A stretch of DNA of 64,000 nt from Bradyrhizobium sp. JYMT SZCCT0180 (GCF_018130165.1 NZ_JAFCLZ010000008.1:186001-250000); one strand, 5' to 3'; positions 27,467-34,986 are shown, counted from the stretch's first letter. Numbers and translations: made by a program. The notes: generated by a model from the letters alone, not told the origin.

Positions 27467-28153
27467 TTATGTGGGTGTAGCAGCGCCAATCAGGCTGTTC
27501 ACGGCCGCCGGCAGCTCGCGAAAATGGCCGATCAGCCGGTCCGGTTTCAATTCGGCAATCGGCACGTCGGTGTAGCCGAATTCGACCCCGATCACCGGAA
27601 TGCCCGCGCGCCGGGCCACGCCGATATCGGGACCGGCATCGCCGACCATGATGGCGCCCGCGAGCTGCGCGCCGGCCCGGGCCAGCGTCTGCTGCAGGAT
27701 CACCGGATCGGGCTTCGAGACGCCAAACGTGTCCGCGCCGCAGATCGCGGCGAACCGCTTGCTGAGATCGAGCTTGTCGAGCAGCAGTTTTGAAAGCCAT
27801 TCCAGCTTGTTGGTGCAGACCGCAAAGCGAAAGCCTTGCCCTTCCAGTTCATCCAGCGCCGCTTCCAGCCCTTCGAAAGGGCGAGATTCATCGGCGATAT
27901 GTTCCGCATAATAGGCGACGAAATCCTTGGTCAGCCGGTTGAGCTCATCCACGCTCACGGAGCGGTCCTCGAGCTCGAGGCCGCGCTCGATCAGCTTGCG
28001 CGCGCCGGCGCCGATCATGTTGCGCGCCTTCGCGAGTGGAACAGGCGCCAGGCCTTCGCGGTCCAGCACGAAGTTGAGCGCGCCAATCAGGTCGGGCGCG
28101 GTTTCGACGAGCGTGCCGTCGAGATCGAATACGAGGGTGCGGGGAGCTGTCAT
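27467..28153 (-). CDS. gph: HAD-superfamily phosphatase, phosphoglycolate phosphatase type
   Basis: A 228-residue HAD hydrolase. Motif I is FDLDGTLV with Asp10 and Asp12, motif II the Thr in CTNK, motif III the Lys of SKPDP, and motif IV GDAGPDI. Cap-domain length and the GAGARKLIERGL segment match Gph, which removes phosphate from 2-phosphoglycolate arising in carbon metabolism or DNA repair. It is divergent from rpiA, sharing a spacer of about 140 bp. Substrate assignment within the HAD family is moderately sure. Confidence 0.82.
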   Translation of the reverse strand: MTAPRTLVFDLDGTLVETAPDLIGALNFVLDREGLAPVPLAKARNMIGAGARKLIERGLELEDRSVSVDELNRLTKDFVAYYAEHIADESRPFEGLEAALDELEGQGFRFAVCTNKLEWLSKLLLDKLDLSKRFAAICGADTFGVSKPDPVILQQTLARAGAQLAGAIMVGDAGPDIGVARRAGIPVIGVEFGYTDVPIAELKPDRLIGHFRELPAAVNSLIGAATPT

Positions 28154-28294
28154 TTGTCATTCGCTACCGGCCCTGAAGTGATGATGCAAGTGGGTCGATA
28201 GGGCCGATTTAGCCCTCGTTTGCGCTGTTCCTGCCCGGCAAACGACGCTAGATATGCGCCGCCAGACCGGCGGATCTTCAAAGGGCATATCCAC

Positions 28295-28993
28295 GTGGAC
28301 ATGGACGCATTGAAACGGCAGGCGGCGGCGCGCGCGCTGGAGCATGTACAGGACGGCATGAAACTCGGGCTCGGCACCGGCTCGACCGCCAAACACTTTG
28401 TCGACCTGCTCGGCGAGAAGGTCGCGAAGGGCATGCGCGTGATTTGCGTGCCGACCTCCGAGGCGACCCGCGCGCAGGCGCAGGCCTGCGGCGTGCCGCT
28501 GACCACACTCGACGAGATCGACCACCTCGATCTCACCGTCGACGGCGCCGACGAGTGCGACGGCGCGCTCAATCTCATCAAGGGCGGCGGCGGTGCGCTG
28601 CTACGGGAGAAGATCGTCGCGGCCGCCTCCGATCGCATGATCGTGATCGCCGACGACAGCAAATGGGTCGATGTTCTCGGCCGCTTTCCCCTGCCTGTCG
28701 AGGTTATCCCGTTCGGGCTCGCGGCGACGCAGCGGGCGATCATGTCGGCATTTGCGCAAAGCGGCGTTTCCGGGCAAATGGAGGTCCGGAAGGCCAAAGA
28801 CGGCCACGTTTTTGTCACCGATGGCGGCCACTGGATTGTCGATGCCCATCTTGGGAAAATACCGGATGCGCCGCGTCTGGCAGGCTTGTTGAGCGTGATC
28901 CCGGGCGTCGTCGAACACGGTCTGTTCATTGGGCTCGCCCGCACGGCCGTGCTGGCCGGCGCACAGGGAATTCGCGTAGTTGAGCGGCGATAG
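28295..28993 (+). CDS. rpiA: Ribose-5-phosphate isomerase A
   Basis: A 232-residue pentose-phosphate enzyme. GTGSTAKHF (about 27-35), DGADE and [11 protein letters not shown] are the RpiA signatures. I choose the GTG at 28295: AAAGGG lies nine bases upstream, while the ATG at 28301 would be 15 bases away. The resulting length fits the family. The DUF2059 gene follows 25 bp later on the same strand and may be cotranscribed. Confidence 0.92.
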   Translation: MDMDALKRQAAARALEHVQDGMKLGLGTGSTAKHFVDLLGEKVAKGMRVICVPTSEATRAQAQACGVPLTTLDEIDHLDLTVDGADECDGALNLIKGGGGALLREKIVAAASDRMIVIADDSKWVDVLGRFPLPVEVIPFGLAATQRAIMSAFAQSGVSGQMEVRKAKDGHVFVTDGGHWIVDAHLGKIPDAPRLAGLLSVIPGVVEHGLFIGLARTAVLAGAQGIRVVERR

Positions 28994-29018
28994 CGCCGAA
29001 TCTTTGAGGAGAATTGGA

Positions 29019-29558
29019 ATGAAGAGTTTTTCGGGAAGTTTGTCGGCTGCGGGTCTCGCGGTGACGCTGGCGCTGATCGGATCGCCGGCCATGGCGCAGC
29101 AGAAAAACGGCCCCACCGTGGCTGTACCGGGCAAGCCGGTGTCGCCCGCCGCAATCGCCGCGGCCAAGGAAATCCTGACCATGAAGAACGCGAACGCGAT
29201 GTACGCCAACGCCATTCCCAGCCTCGTCGAGAAGACCAAGAACGTGCTGCTCGGCGCCAACCTCAACTACCAGAAGGACCTCAACGAGGTCGCGGTGATC
29301 GTCGCCAAGAATCTGACCGGCCGTGAAAAGGAAATCGGCGACGGCATGGCGCAGATCTACGCCAACGAATTCACCGAGCAGGAATTGAAGGATCTGGTGA
29401 CGTTCTACAAATCCCCGCTCGGCCAGAAACTGATCCTGAACGAGCCGAGGGCGATCTCGGGCAGCATGTCCTATATGAACGACTGGGCGCAGTCCTTTGC
29501 CGAGGTGATCAACGGCCAGTTCCGCACCGAGATGAGGAAGCGCGGCAAGGAAATCTGA
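29019..29558 (+). CDS. DUF2059 secreted protein
   Basis: A 179-residue protein with a Sec signal peptide (cleavage likely after AMA, about residue 27). The C-terminal half carries the DUF2059 pattern EFTEQELKDLVTFYKSPLGQ. GAGGAGAATTGG before the ATG at 29019 decides the start. A periplasmic role is expected, otherwise unknown. It sits between rpiA and glutathione reductase. Confidence 0.85.
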   Translation: MKSFSGSLSAAGLAVTLALIGSPAMAQQKNGPTVAVPGKPVSPAAIAAAKEILTMKNANAMYANAIPSLVEKTKNVLLGANLNYQKDLNEVAVIVAKNLTGREKEIGDGMAQIYANEFTEQELKDLVTFYKSPLGQKLILNEPRAISGSMSYMNDWAQSFAEVINGQFRTEMRKRGKEI

Positions 29559-29572
29559 TCCACTCGTTCTTA

Positions 29573-29703
29573 CCTCGCCCCGCTTGCGGGGAGAGGTCGC
29601 CGCGCTCTTGCGCGGCGGGTGAGGGGGTACCGCTCTCAACGCGCATCTCGCTCGTGGTGAGAGCCCCTCACCCCGACCCTCTCCCCGCAAGGGCGGGGCG
29701 AGG
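29573..29703. repeat. Long intergenic palindromic repeat
   Basis: Arms CCTCGCCCCGCTTGCGGGGA and its inverse TCTCCCCGCAAGGGCGGGGC flank inner pairs such as GTGAGGGG / CCCCTCAC. It could fold into a long hairpin between the DUF2059 gene and gor. It resembles REP-type elements seen in this group. Confidence 0.8.
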
Positions 29704-29725
29704 GAGATAAAGACAGGGGCTAACC

Positions 29726-31114
29726 ATGGCTGAATACGACGTCGATCTGTTTGTCATCGGTGGCGGTTCGGGAGGCGTCCGCGCCGCGCGCATCGCGGCC
29801 GGCTACGGCGCCAAGGTAATGGTCGCCGAAGAATACCGGATGGGCGGCACCTGCGTGATCCGTGGCTGCGTGCCGAAAAAGCTGTTCGTGATCGGCTCGC
29901 ATGTCCGTCACGAGATCGAGGACGCCGCCGGCTTCGGCTGGACCATCCCCGAAATCTCCTTCGACTGGAAGACGCTGGTCGCCAACAAGGACAAGGAGAT
30001 CGCCCGGCTCGAAGGCATCTACACGACCAATGTCGAGAAGTCCGGCGCGCAGGTGGTGAAGACCCGTGCGGTGCTGGAAGACGCCCACACGCTGCGCCTG
30101 TCGGACGGCAAGAAAATCACCGCGCAAACCATCCTGATCGCGACCGGCGGCCGGCCCAACCACGGCGCGGCAATTCCCGGCATCGAGCACGTGATCTCCT
30201 CGGACGAGGCGTTCCACCTCACCGAACTGCCCAAGCGTATCGTGATCCAGGGCGGCGGCTATATCGCGCTCGAATTCGCCGGCATCTTCAAGGGCTACGG
30301 CGCCGACGTCACCGTGATCTATCGCGGCGACAACATCCTTCGCGGTTTTGACGAGGACGTGCGCAAGCATGTGCGCGCGGAGATGGAAAAGCAGGGCATC
30401 AACATCATCACCGGCTGCACCATCAGCAAGGTCGACAGGCACGGCAAGGAATTCACCACGCACCTGTCGAGCGGGTCGAGCATCGCCTCCGACCAGGTGA
30501 TGTTCGCGATCGGCCGCCATCCCAACGTCGCCAATCTCGGGCTGGAGACCGCTGATGTCGCGATCAATCCGAAGAACGGCGGCATCGCCGTCGACGCCTG
30601 GTCGAAAACCTCAACGCCGAACATCTACGCCATCGGCGACGTCACCCACCGCATCAATCTGACGCCGGTGGCGATCCGCGAGGGCCATGCCTTCGCCGAC
30701 ACCGTGTTCGGCAAGCGCCCGGTGCAGGTCGATCACGCCACCATCCCGACCGCGGTGTTCTCGCAGCCCGAAGTCGGCACCGTGGGCCTCACCGAAGCCG
30801 AAGCCCGCGCGCAGTTCAGCCACGTCGATATCTACAAGACCGATTTCCGCCCCATTAAAGCGACGATGTCCGGCCGCGACACCCGCGTGCTGATGAAGCT
30901 CGTGGTCGACGGCACGAGCGACCGCGTGCTCGGCTGCCACATCGTCGGCGAGGCCGCCGCCGAGATCACGCAGGCCGTCGGCATCGCCGTGAAGATGAAA
31001 GCGACCAAGGCCGATTTCGACGCCACCATCGCGCTGCATCCGACCGCGGCCGAAGAACTGGTGACGATGCGAACGCCGACGGCGCGTTATGTGCGGGAAG
31101 CGGCGGCGGAGTAG
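29726..31114 (+). CDS. gor: Glutathione-disulfide reductase
   Basis: A 462-residue flavoprotein. The redox pair is Cys43 and Cys48 in GGTCVIRGC, FAD-binding GGGSGG is at 12-17, and the C-terminal HPTAAEE supplies His438 and Glu443 from the partner subunit. This active site is that of glutathione reductase rather than mercuric or lipoamide reductase. It keeps the cytoplasmic glutathione pool reduced with NADPH. It stands alone behind the palindromic repeat. Confidence 0.93.
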   Translation: MAEYDVDLFVIGGGSGGVRAARIAAGYGAKVMVAEEYRMGGTCVIRGCVPKKLFVIGSHVRHEIEDAAGFGWTIPEISFDWKTLVANKDKEIARLEGIYTTNVEKSGAQVVKTRAVLEDAHTLRLSDGKKITAQTILIATGGRPNHGAAIPGIEHVISSDEAFHLTELPKRIVIQGGGYIALEFAGIFKGYGADVTVIYRGDNILRGFDEDVRKHVRAEMEKQGINIITGCTISKVDRHGKEFTTHLSSGSSIASDQVMFAIGRHPNVANLGLETADVAINPKNGGIAVDAWSKTSTPNIYAIGDVTHRINLTPVAIREGHAFADTVFGKRPVQVDHATIPTAVFSQPEVGTVGLTEAEARAQFSHVDIYKTDFRPIKATMSGRDTRVLMKLVVDGTSDRVLGCHIVGEAAAEITQAVGIAVKMKATKADFDATIALHPTAAEELVTMRTPTARYVREAAAE

Positions 31115-31224
31115 GGCGCGCGTAGCCCGGATGAGCGCGCATGAACCGGCCAGCGGTCCGCGCGTCCCGAGGTCGATGCTGCCGACGAGACATCGCTACT
31201 GAAGCGACATTGCTTCACTGCCGC

Positions 31225-31509
31225 TCAGTATCGGGGTCGATAGTCGCCGCGCCGCTGGAGTGCGAAAGCGTAGTGGGGATTGATCCCGCAATAGGCGTCG
31301 GTACCGTTCGCTGTGGCCATGCATTGGGCGTAGCTGGAGAATTGGCAATTCCCCGGATAGCCCCATACTCGCCCTTGCAAGCAGTAGCTATTCCGAACGC
31401 TCTCATAAGCCTGGGGACCGTAAAAACCTGGGCCATATGTCTGAGCCCGGGCTTGCCCGCCTGCCAGGACGATACTCATCGTCATAATCGTCAAAGCCAA
31501 AGTGCGCAT
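31225..31509 (-). CDS. DUF3551 small secreted protein
   Basis: A 94-residue protein with a signal peptide (cleavage about QARA, residue 22) and a cysteine pattern SYCLQGR, NCQFSSYAQC and AYCGINP typical of DUF3551, a family abundant in Bradyrhizobium. The start at 31509 is chosen because the signal begins there. An FNR/FixK-type box lies about 60 bases upstream, suggesting control by oxygen. Function unknown. Confidence 0.8.
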   Translation of the reverse strand: MRTLALTIMTMSIVLAGGQARAQTYGPGFYGPQAYESVRNSYCLQGRVWGYPGNCQFSSYAQCMATANGTDAYCGINPHYAFALQRRGDYRPRY

Positions 31510-31562
31510 TGGAGTTTCCTCGAAGTCGGCACAACACCGGTGCATTTGGACCGCCGGCAGTA

Positions 31563-31576
31563 TTGATCCAGGTCAA
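31563..31576 (-). promoter_or_regulatory. FNR/FixK-type box
   Basis: TTGATCCAGGTCAA is a consensus TTGAT-N4-GTCAA palindrome, the site of FNR/FixK regulators. Its centre is about 60 bases upstream of the DUF3551 start. Confidence 0.6.
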
Positions 31577-31744
31577 TGTAGTTATGAGAGGTCCACACGT
31601 GAAGCAGCGCGCCTCAGTCTTGCGTATTTCTTCCATCGAGCCATCCGCGCACCGGACAGCGACACCCGGACATGCCGAACCCCGGCATAGCCGGTGAGTT
31701 CGACCACCCTGGTGACCATGACGCGGGGCACTCCCTCCCGCCTG

Positions 31745-32164
31745 TTATTGACCGGTCGTGCCCGACTGCAAGTAGGCAACGATCTTTGCCCGCTCGTCCG
31801 CCGATGCGAGACCGCCATACGGCTTCATGGTGTTGCCTGGCACGACCGCATCGGCGTTAGCCATGAAACGCTCGAGCTTGTCGGCGTCCCAGGCGAAGCC
31901 TGCCTCCTTCATGGCGCTGGAATAGCCGTAGTCCGGCAGCGATCCTGCCTTCCGTCCTATAATCCGGTGCAGATTTGGGCCTTGCCGGTTATCGCCCTCC
32001 TTGACCGTGTGGCAGGTCCGGCACGCATTGTTGAACGCCTGCTGGCCGGCGGAAGCATCCGCGCCTTGCGCCCGTGTTTGCGATGCGGCCGATGACGACA
32101 ACATCAGGCACGCCATTCCGCTCAGGGCCAGGGCTGGAATCATGGCTGGAACCAGAGCTTGCAT
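31745..32164 (-). CDS. Class I c-type cytochrome
   Basis: A 139-residue protein from MQALVPAM with a signal peptide (about 1-30) and one haem motif CRTCH (Cys48, Cys51, His52). The likely sixth ligand is Met113 in PGNTMKPYG, and GPNLHRIIGRKAG is the usual class I helix. It resembles mitochondrial-type cytochromes c2/c550 that shuttle electrons in the periplasm. The longer frame upstream (to 32308) lacks signal character. A partner oxidase or dehydrogenase is not in the window. Confidence 0.88.
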   Translation of the reverse strand: MQALVPAMIPALALSGMACLMLSSSAASQTRAQGADASAGQQAFNNACRTCHTVKEGDNRQGPNLHRIIGRKAGSLPDYGYSSAMKEAGFAWDADKLERFMANADAVVPGNTMKPYGGLASADERAKIVAYLQSGTTGQ

Positions 32165-32356
32165 CGGCCGTCCTCCGTATTCCCCTGCAAACAAACGCGC
32201 GAGGCAGCGAAGGTTTCCCTGGCCGTGGAGCAACCAGCGGCTCACGACTTGATGAAATTCGACGATCACAAGGTAGCGGGTGGCACGGCAAAAGGGAGGC
32301 CGCCGCACGCTTCATTTCGTCGGCGCATGCATCGCCTGCGCCTGACCAGCGTCTCG

Positions 32357-32479
32357 CTACTTCGTATCCCGCGACCGCTTTCGGAAAGCCAATGCCTCCG
32401 GGCCCCACATCCTGATCATCACGACCGCGCAGGAGGCGATGCCGACGAAGGCGAGCATGACGGTGAGGGCGATTTCCAT
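32357..32479 (-). CDS. Predicted 40-aa membrane peptide
   Basis: MEIALTVMLAFVGIASCAVV starts a 40-residue peptide with one transmembrane helix and a basic tail (FRKRSRDTK). The start lacks a clear binding site. It lies between a 41-aa membrane peptide and the cytochrome gene on the same strand. It could be a small subunit or a spurious frame. Confidence 0.4.
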   Translation of the reverse strand: MEIALTVMLAFVGIASCAVVMIRMWGPEALAFRKRSRDTK

Positions 32480-32733
32480 CGTAAGTGCATAGATGATTTG
32501 CGGGTGATTTGTCTTCCGTATCACTACGGTGTCATTGCGTTTCCCTGCATCGACGTTTCGGCGTTGACCGCCTGCAATCCTCCAGCACATTCAGGCGTTA
32601 GGGGCGTTCATGCAATCTTCCGCCGAACCTTGGCCCACGCACCTGATGCTCGGCATTTTCGGTCGCTGCACGCGTGTCCGGGATTCCGCAGGAAGCGGAG
32701 TTGCTGCTTTTTTGGCAGTGCCTATTTTATGCG

Positions 32734-32859
32734 CTATCGGGCAGGCGGCTTGGGAGGATGGCGCTCTACGACCACGGAGTCGGGATGCGAGACGATGGTC
32801 ATGAACCAGATCGAGCTGACGACCAGCGACCAGAACGTATTCCAGTAAACCCAATTCAT
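32734..32859 (-). CDS. Predicted 41-aa membrane peptide
   Basis: The 41-residue frame begins MNWVYWNTFWSLVVSSIWFM, one aromatic-rich helix, then ends with VVVERHPPKPPAR, a positively charged cytoplasmic tail. GGAAG is five bases upstream and the stop of the 109-residue protein is 17 bases before the start, so coupling is likely. The helix resembles small respiratory-complex accessory peptides in composition only. Confidence 0.5.
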   Translation of the reverse strand: MNWVYWNTFWSLVVSSIWFMTIVSHPDSVVVERHPPKPPAR

Positions 32860-32876
32860 TGGTGCTTCCAATCCAT

Positions 32877-33206
32877 CTAGGGCTTCCGGGTCCGAACGTC
32901 GCTCAGGCTCTTTGCAACAAAGTCTTCGAGATGCGCCGGCACCGGAGCTCCCTCAATATCACAGCGGCACTGAATTTCCTCTGCGACATTTTTGGAGATG
33001 TCGGCGGTCCAGTGCTCAAGCGTGTTGAAGGCGTAGATTCCGACCGGGTTGTTGAAGCGCGCCAGCATCAGATCGTTGATTACGGTATCGAGATCGGGGC
33101 GCTCGATCGGATTCTGAAGCTGCAAATCCCTCGGGCCGAACGTATCCATCACCAGATAGAGCGTTTGATCGGCGCCATAGGGCACGGTTAACGGCATTCC
33201 AGTCAT
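32877..33206 (-). CDS. Hypothetical protein, 109 aa
   Basis: A soluble-looking 109-residue protein with no signal, helix span or motif that I recognise. It is acidic in the middle (ERPDLDTVINDLMLARFNN) and contains a single Cys pair QCRC. GGAG lies ten bases upstream of the ATG. It is followed closely by the 41-aa membrane peptide and lies about 170 bp downstream of the first leader-type peptide, on the same strand. Codon use fits a real gene; function unknown. Confidence 0.6.
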   Translation of the reverse strand: MTGMPLTVPYGADQTLYLVMDTFGPRDLQLQNPIERPDLDTVINDLMLARFNNPVGIYAFNTLEHWTADISKNVAEEIQCRCDIEGAPVPAHLEDFVAKSLSDVRTRKP

Positions 33207-33301
33207 GGCTTGGGCACTCCGTGGAACGCAGATTCAAGTTTGAATCGAAGCGTTGGTTCCCACGGCGGCGACAGCACCTTCGTCTAATTTGTCGCCGTAG
33301 A

Positions 33302-33332
33302 CGTAGCCCGGATGAGCAACGCGACATCCGGG
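33302..33332. repeat. Short dispersed palindrome
   Basis: CGTAGCCCGGATGAGC...GCGACATCCGGG, with arms CCCGGAT / ATCCGGG. A relative is at 35097-35127 and a half-copy near 31121-31137. Confidence 0.7.
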
Positions 33333-33375
33333 TCTTGGTCCCCGCATATCGCGCGGCTCATGCGGCTACCTGCTG

Positions 33376-33564
33376 TCAGCCAATCTTGCGCGACGGGCCT
33401 TTTGCGCCTGCGCCGCCCAGGGCGCTGGCCAACGCACCGGACATCGCGTCGTTCGCATTCTGGGCCTGCAAATGCGATACCGTAGCCAGAAGGCGAAGGG
33501 GGTCCGTGCCGCCGCTGACGGACGCAAGCTCGTTCAGATTCAGTTCGCGGATTTCGTTGGTCAT
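33376..33564 (-). CDS. Double-glycine leader peptide 1 (bacteriocin/RiPP-like precursor)
   Basis: A 62-residue peptide. The leader MTNEIRELNLNELASVSGG ends in Gly18-Gly19 and has the spaced hydrophobic and EL residues recognised by C39 peptidase/ABC exporters. The predicted mature part is 43 residues, Ala/Gly-rich (AMSGALASALGGAGAKG), without Cys. GGAG is seven bases from the start. A CRP-like site lies 88.5 bases upstream. Together with the two peptides upstream it forms a family sharing RELxxxELxxVSGG. Whether the product is antimicrobial, a signal or something else is unknown. Confidence 0.7.
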   Translation of the reverse strand: MTNEIRELNLNELASVSGGTDPLRLLATVSHLQAQNANDAMSGALASALGGAGAKGPSRKIG

Positions 33565-33644
33565 TGTCCCGCTCCGTTGTGTCGCAAGGACACGCGGTGA
33601 TCGCGCGTCATGCAGGCAGGCTAGCCGTCGTTGTGAGGATCAAC

Positions 33645-33660
33645 CGTGCGCTGAATCACA
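33645..33660 (-). promoter_or_regulatory. CRP-like palindrome upstream of leader peptide 1
   Basis: On the minus strand TGTGATTCAGCGCACG matches TGTGA-N6-TCACA at eight of ten positions. Its centre is 88.5 bases from the start codon, the same as for peptide 3. The weakest of the three sites. Confidence 0.4.
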
Positions 33661-33685
33661 CAGGGAAGGCCGGAGCACCCATCAG

Positions 33686-33757
33686 CCCGCATGCCGCGGT
33701 GCTCGCGAGCCCGCATATCGCGGTGCTCGCGAGCCCGCATATCGCGGTGCTCATGCG
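33686..33757. repeat. 24-bp tandem repeat, three units
   Basis: Units 33686-33709, 33710-33733 and 33734-33757 follow CCCGCATATCGCGGTGCTCG plus CGAG, the last unit diverging at its end. A related single stretch is at about 33345-33363. They lie between the 75-aa gene and leader peptide 1. Confidence 0.85.
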
Positions 33758-33778
33758 GGCTGCCGTCGGCAGGTGGGG

Positions 33779-34006
33779 TCAGGACACCAGCGACAACAGG
33801 CGCTCTTCTTTGAACCGCTTGTAGGCGTCGATCGCCCGGTTCGCGAGCATCAGCTTTCGCGTTTCGCCGCGCCGGATCAGGGTCTCGACGGCATCCGTCA
33901 GGAAGCGCGCTGCGACTTCGGCATCGCCGAGTTCGCCGGTCCCCTCTAGATAATCCCAGGCGATCTGGATCGAATTTTCCATAAGCAATGGCAATGGTTC
34001 GGTCAT
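33779..34006 (-). CDS. Hypothetical protein, 75 aa
   Basis: A 75-residue, mostly helical, charged protein (AARFLTDAVETLIRRGETRK and AIDAYKRFKEERLLSLV). No signal or membrane helix. It starts 79 bases after the stop of leader peptide 2 with AGGGAG upstream, so it may be cotranscribed with that peptide; an accessory or immunity role is only a guess. I do not recognise the family. Confidence 0.6.
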   Translation of the reverse strand: MTEPLPLLMENSIQIAWDYLEGTGELGDAEVAARFLTDAVETLIRRGETRKLMLANRAIDAYKRFKEERLLSLVS

Positions 34007-34085
34007 GGAAATAAAACTCCCTAAGGCAACATCAGTTCCTCAAGGCGGCGGCAGCGTGGGGGTATCCACGCCGCGCCGCGCCGGG

Positions 34086-34271
34086 TCACGGCCTCGGGCC
34101 GTAGCTGCTGACCTTGCCGTTGATGTCGAAGGTGAAGGTCAATCCGAGGAACGACAATTGACCGCCGCGGGCGTCGATCACGTCGGGGTTCTTGGTGCCG
34201 GGCGTCCACTTCATGCCGCCGCTCACGGCGCCGAGTTCGGTGACGTTGAGTTCGCGATTGTCGGTGTTCAT
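34086..34271 (-). CDS. Double-glycine leader peptide 2 (bacteriocin/RiPP-like precursor)
   Basis: A 61-residue peptide whose leader MNTDNRELNVTELGAVSGG ends at Gly18-Gly19. The predicted mature part, 42 residues from MKWTPGTKNP, has no Cys and a hydrophobic stretch LSFLGLTFTFDI. GGAG precedes the ATG at 34271; an ATG four codons earlier is less well placed. A perfect TGTGAC-N4-GTCACA palindrome lies 80.5 bases upstream. The 75-aa gene follows on the same strand. Confidence 0.7.
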   Translation of the reverse strand: MNTDNRELNVTELGAVSGGMKWTPGTKNPDVIDARGGQLSFLGLTFTFDINGKVSSYGPRP

Positions 34272-34343
34272 GTCAGTCTCCATTCATTGGTGGCAAAGCC
34301 ACTTGCGATGGTGATGGAGTAACCACAGCGGCCGGTCAGAGAC

Positions 34344-34359
34344 TGTGACCGACGTCACA
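34344..34359. promoter_or_regulatory. Perfect CRP-like palindrome upstream of leader peptide 2
   Basis: TGTGACCGACGTCACA is a perfect TGTGAC-N4-GTCACA palindrome, matching TGTGA-N6-TCACA at all ten positions. It lies between leader peptide 2 (minus) and the PilZ gene (plus) and could act on either. Confidence 0.6.
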
Positions 34360-34479
34360 ATGCCGGTCGTCCCCATGGCGCGCGGCCGCAAATCCGTAAA
34401 CTTCGATTCAATGCGCCGTTAACGCGCTAAGGGAACCTTACGGCCTCGCCTTCAAGTTGGTGATCTGCTGATCCAACGG

Positions 34480-34761
34480 ATGTCACCCGTGACGATGGAT
34501 TCTCTTAAGCCAAAGGTGGTGCGCGAACCGCGACGGCAGCTGCACAAGCAGCCAGCCTGGATGACGGTCGACGACGGCCTGACCAACCGCGAATGCTTCG
34601 TACTTGACGTGTCGCCGGGCGGCGCAAGGATCGTGACCGATGTCGCGATCGATGTCCGCGACAAGTTTGGATTGGCGCTGGTGCGCGAACGCCCGAAGCA
34701 TCAGTCCTGCGAGGTCGTCTGGCGCCGCGGCAAGACGTATGGCGTAAAATTTTTGAATTGA
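34480..34761 (+). CDS. PilZ domain protein
   Basis: A 93-residue single-domain protein. The cyclic-di-GMP binding pattern is visible as an arginine-rich stretch REPRRQLHK followed by DVSPGGARI (the D/NxSxxG motif). It probably senses cyclic di-GMP, with output through a partner. A start at 34495 (MDSLKP) is also possible. It is divergent from leader peptide 2 and convergent with leader peptide 3. Confidence 0.82.
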   Translation: MSPVTMDSLKPKVVREPRRQLHKQPAWMTVDDGLTNRECFVLDVSPGGARIVTDVAIDVRDKFGLALVRERPKHQSCEVVWRRGKTYGVKFLN

Positions 34762-34764
34762 AGC

Positions 34765-34788
34765 GGGGCGGAAAGTCCGCCCCCTTTC
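34765..34788. terminator. Hairpin between PilZ gene and leader peptide 3
   Basis: GGGGCGGA / TCCGCCCC pair around AAG and are followed by CTTTCTC on the plus strand. A modest terminator for the PilZ gene, touching the end of leader peptide 3. Confidence 0.5.
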
Positions 34789-34986
34789 TCAACTCCGTCC
34801 ACCGCCAAAGCGGATAATGTCTCTGACGAATTCGGCGTTAGTGTAGTCGCACCTGGTGTACCAGGGATAGACGCCCTCGCCAGCCGGGCCATTGACACAG
34901 CCCTTCCAGTTCCCCGTCCCATCCACTCCGCCGGAAACCTGGTCCAGCTCGGCAGCAATCAGTTCGCGAACTTCGGTGGTGTTCAT
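34789..34986 (-). CDS. Double-glycine leader peptide 3 (bacteriocin/RiPP-like precursor)
   Basis: A 65-residue peptide. The leader MNTTEVRELIAAELDQVSGG ends at Gly19-Gly20. The mature part of 45 residues is Gly-rich and has two cysteines (Cys30 and Cys46) that could form a disulfide, plus three aromatic positions (GNWKGC, VYPWYTRC). AGGGAG is seven bases upstream of the ATG. A CRP-like site lies 88.5 bases upstream. The frame stays open far upstream, but without coding character. This is the most bacteriocin-like of the three. Confidence 0.7.
   Translation of the reverse strand: MNTTEVRELIAAELDQVSGGVDGTGNWKGCVNGPAGEGVYPWYTRCDYTNAEFVRDIIRFGGGRS

Noticed and set aside
33686..33757. Tandem repeats as a small CRISPR array
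   Set aside because: The 24-bp units are contiguous with no variable spacers, and no cas gene is in the window.
33221..33949. 242-codon plus-strand frame across the leader-peptide genes
   Set aside because: It runs through the tandem repeat, giving PAYRGAREPAYRG-type repetition, and is antisense to better-supported genes.
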